A stretch of 64,000 nucleotides of DNA from JBLUOA01 sp048060095 (GTDB lineage Bacteria > Pseudomonadota > Alphaproteobacteria > Rhodobacterales > Rhodobacteraceae), in assembly GCF_048060095.1 (NCBI RefSeq), contig NZ_JBLUOA010000002.1, positions 248,001 through 312,000 on the forward strand, in the 5' to 3' direction. A model generated the notes under the pieces. That model was not told the origin of the DNA. It searched no databases and saw only the letters and a list, made by a program, of their open reading frames with translations. Shown here piece after piece: positions 62,001 to 64,000 of the stretch (the first letter of the stretch is position 1; every line of letters begins with the position of its first letter). A program made the translations under genes and the position numbers.

Positions 62001-62076
62001 GGTTGCTCTCCTTCGCAACAGTTCCGTCAATCAAGGCGGGCGGAAGATCCGCGACCGGCCTCGGGTCTGGCTAATC

Positions 62077-62102
62077 AACGTGAAGCGGCGGTGTTTGGTT
62101 CC
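62077..62102 (-). promoter_or_regulatory. EcfG-type promoter of the PLDc_N-yihY unit
   Basis: On the minus strand GGAAC (62098-62102) and CGTT (62077-62080) with a 17-base spacer. Confidence 0.75.
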
Positions 62103-62129
62103 TCGGCAATGTGACGCCGGGGCGTGGAC

Positions 62130-62167
62130 CAAAACAAAAAACGGCCCCACCGATGCGATGGGGCCGT
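62130..62167 (-). terminator. terminator of rpmB
   Basis: On the minus strand a 9-base-pair stem acggcccca / tggggccgt with a 9-base loop is followed by TTTTTTGTTTT. It starts 25 bases after the rpmB stop. Confidence 0.9.
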
Positions 62168-62192
62168 CTGGTTCGGTTCAGAAAGCGTCGGT

Positions 62193-62480
62193 TCAGGCGG
62201 ACGCCTGTGCCTTCTGAATATCTTTCTTGATTTTCAGCGCATTGGCGGACAGTTCCGAATCCTTGGCTTTCGCCAGGAACCGATCCAGACCACCACGGTG
62301 ATCGACGGTCCGCAGAGCGGCAGCGCTGATCCGCATCTTGAACGCACGACCCAGAGTCTCAGACTGCAGAGAAACGTCGTTCAGGTTCGGCAGGAACCGG
62401 CGCTTGGTTTTGTTGTTGGCGTGGCTGACATTGTTGCCAGACATCGGCCCTTTTCCGGTCAGTTCGCAGCGGCGCGACAT
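62193..62480 (-). CDS. rpmB: 50S ribosomal protein L28
   Basis: A 95-residue ribosomal protein. SRRCELTGKGPMSGNNVSHA followed by NNKTKRRFLPNL is the L28 signature. The start is the ATG at 62480; a longer frame on the same strand runs into the upstream gap and is not coding. The C-terminus has a helical extension as in other Alphaproteobacteria. Single gene with its own terminator. Confidence 0.98.
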   Translation of the reverse strand: MSRRCELTGKGPMSGNNVSHANNKTKRRFLPNLNDVSLQSETLGRAFKMRISAAALRTVDHRGGLDRFLAKAKDSELSANALKIKKDIQKAQASA

Positions 62481-62643
62481 GGGGTTCTTCCTTGTCTTTA
62501 TGGGGTCTGAGTGCAGAGCCCGATAACACAAACGGGCGCCGCGGCGGCAGCGCCCTGAATTTCGTCTGCGGTCAATACGCGGAATCACCCGGAGCGTCAA
62601 GCAGGACTGCGCAATCCAAGACGAATTCGCGACGGTGCCGATT

Positions 62644-63627
62644 TCAGCCCGATTTTCCAAGATGCGCAAGCACCTGACCGGCAGCCTTTCCCGGGGCAAT
62701 CGCGCCCTCCGCGACCTCCTCCCCCAGCGTTTGCACCAGCGTCTTGGTCGCGTCATCGCGGCTAAGCTGGGCGAGCAAGGCGTGGCGCAGTTCTTCTTCG
62801 AACCAATGGCGGGCTTGGGCAGCGCGGCGCGACTCCCAATGCCCGCTTTCCTTGCGCCAATCGGCAAGCGCGGTCATCTCCTCCCACGCGGTTTGTAGGC
62901 CGTCCTCGGAAACGGCGGACACCGCCATCGCTTTCGGGAACCCCTCCGGGTCTTGCGGGCGTTTACGCAGCAGCCGCAGCGCCCCCGAATAGTCCGCACA
63001 GGTCCGGGTTGCCGTCGATTTCAACTCTCCATCCGCCTTGTTCACAAGGATCATGTCGGCGATTTCCATGATCCCGCGCTTGACACCCTGAAGCTCATCG
63101 CCGCCCGCCGGGGCCATCAGCAGAACGAACAGGTCCGACATCTCTGCAACCATGGTTTCCGATTGCCCGACGCCGACGGTTTCGATCAGGACAACGTCGA
63201 ACCCCGCTGCTTCGCACAGCGCCACGGCCTCTCGCGTGCGGCGTGCAACGCCGCCAAGCTGGCTTTGGCTGGGTGACGGGCGAATAAACGCGTTTGGATC
63301 ACGCGACAGGCGTTCCATCCGGGTTTTGTCGCCAAGGATCGACCCGCCGGAGCGTGCCGACGACGGATCAACCGCCAGAACCGCGACCCGCAGGCCCTGC
63401 CCGGTCAGCATCAGGCCAAATGCTTCGATAAACGTCGATTTTCCGACGCCGGGCGTGCCGGACAGACCAATCCGAAGCGCGGATCGGTCTGTATCGCCCA
63501 GCGCGTCTTGCAGGGCGAGCGCGTCGGCGCGGTGATCGTCCCGCCGGCTTTCGATCAGGGTGATCGCTCGGGCCAAGGCGCGGCGTTCCCCTTTTTTGAC
63601 GCGGTCCGCAAGATCAGAAAGGTCCAT
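62644..63627 (-). CDS. meaB: methylmalonyl-CoA mutase-associated GTPase MeaB
   Basis: A 327-residue G3E-family GTPase that guards and reloads the B12 cofactor of methylmalonyl-CoA mutase. The P-loop is RIGLSGTPGVGKSTFIEA, followed by LAVDPSSARSGGSILGDKTRM, the base-recognition MILVNKADG, and VVLIETVGVGQSE as G3. The start at 63627 (DLSDLADRVKKGER) is taken because upstream sequence in frame is not protein-like. It links with the epimerase gene at 14.4 kb in propionate metabolism. Confidence 0.95.
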   Translation of the reverse strand: MDLSDLADRVKKGERRALARAITLIESRRDDHRADALALQDALGDTDRSALRIGLSGTPGVGKSTFIEAFGLMLTGQGLRVAVLAVDPSSARSGGSILGDKTRMERLSRDPNAFIRPSPSQSQLGGVARRTREAVALCEAAGFDVVLIETVGVGQSETMVAEMSDLFVLLMAPAGGDELQGVKRGIMEIADMILVNKADGELKSTATRTCADYSGALRLLRKRPQDPEGFPKAMAVSAVSEDGLQTAWEEMTALADWRKESGHWESRRAAQARHWFEEELRHALLAQLSRDDATKTLVQTLGEEVAEGAIAPGKAAGQVLAHLGKSG

Positions 63628-63812
63628 GATTCCGTCCGATATCGTTTTGTCTGTGTCGCGGCCAAGGCCGGTCGGAGTCACCTTATGCCTTCCAGTTCCC
63701 GATATGAAAAGCGACAGATTTGCGCATTTGACCTGAAATCCCGCAAGGCCCCACGCTTGCAACCCCGCCCGCCATTCTGCACAACCAAACCACCCCACCT
63801 GCCGGAGCGTTG

Positions 63813-64000
63813 ATGCCAACCACCCCCCGCCTGCCAATCGAAGACGCCCTACCCGCGCTGATCGACGCACTTAGCGGCACTGGTCGGGCCGTGTTGCAGG
63901 CCCCACCCGGCGCGGGGAAAACGACGCGCGTGCCGCTTGCGATGCTCGACTCCAAGCTCACCGAAGGGCGGATTTTGATGCTTGAACCCCGCCGCCTCGC
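63813..64000 (+). CDS. hrpB: ATP-dependent helicase HrpB, N-terminal fragment
   Basis: Runs off the window. The first ~62 residues show LPIEDALPALIDALSGTGRAV, LQAPPGAGKTTRVPLAML (Walker A) and LMLEPRRLA (motif Ia), which together identify HrpB rather than other DEAH helicases. It is divergent from meaB over a 185-base gap. Confidence 0.9.
   Translation, partial: MPTTPRLPIEDALPALIDALSGTGRAVLQAPPGAGKTTRVPLAMLDSKLTEGRILMLEPRRL

Overview
The window looks like a chromosomal segment of a marine alphaproteobacterium of the Rhodobacterales (Roseobacter group). It has GC-rich coding sequence, tight ATGA-type overlaps, and several genes typical of that order: small DUF families, a two-gene-overlap EI24/nitroreductase unit, Hint-domain proteins, a NepR/EcfG/PhyR stress locus and a Rhodobacterales-type intergenic repeat. 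No rRNA, tRNA, insertion sequence or CRISPR array was found. Most of the sequence is housekeeping.

Layout. 1-9 kb: end of a DMT transporter, thiamine pyrophosphokinase, a 761-residue acidic disordered protein, DUF2842-purA, secG, pyrG, TerB and a PhnD-like protein. 9.1-12.4 kb: a complete basic/polar amino-acid ABC transporter. 12.4-18.7 kb: small regulators and enzymes (GNAT, response regulator, methylmalonyl-CoA epimerase, nitroreductase, LysR, DegT-type aminotransferase). 18.8-24.4 kb: hemerythrin, aspS, a CFA-type methyltransferase and pabB-pabC. 24.4-34 kb: a catabolic block with a FabD-like acyltransferase, a fused alpha/beta 2-oxoacid dehydrogenase E1, glutaryl-CoA dehydrogenase, a saccharopine/lysine dehydrogenase, LysR and Crp regulators, and an ALDH7-type aminoadipate-semialdehyde dehydrogenase. 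Together these read as lysine to crotonyl-CoA catabolism. 34.9-38.2 kb: carB.

38.2-41.3 kb is the accessory part. It holds two AT-richer convergent genes of unknown function that appear to share a domain (one with a HEPN/DUF4145-like C-terminus), a cluster of nested palindromes, an orphan BrnA-type antitoxin preceded by 11-bp iterons, a phage-type HTH regulator, and a roughly 250-bp region upstream of tdk that folds into several perfect stems with a GAAA tetraloop (candidate structured RNA). 41.3-50.7 kb: tdk, a proC operon, ubiK, lgt-methyltransferase-pgeF, a Hint protein, an Lrp regulator and trxB. 50.8-52.6 kb: a fused ATP sulfurylase/APS kinase with a textbook terminator.

52.7-62.1 kb is the general stress response (GSR) neighbourhood. 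nepR (50 codons), ecfG, a sensor histidine kinase and a phospholipase D-like gene form one operon, divergent from phyR. Reading the intergenic regions by eye shows the EcfG promoter signature GGAAC-N16/17-CGTT in front of nepR, phyR, csbD, an AI-2E family gene, DUF1328, a DUF883-like gene and a PLDc_N-yihY pair. A near-match precedes a host-attachment pair. Two remote copies precede the hemerythrin gene (18.8 kb) and a small membrane protein (41.9 kb). The window therefore contains both the regulator and a good share of its likely regulon. The end of the window carries rpmB, meaB and the start of hrpB.
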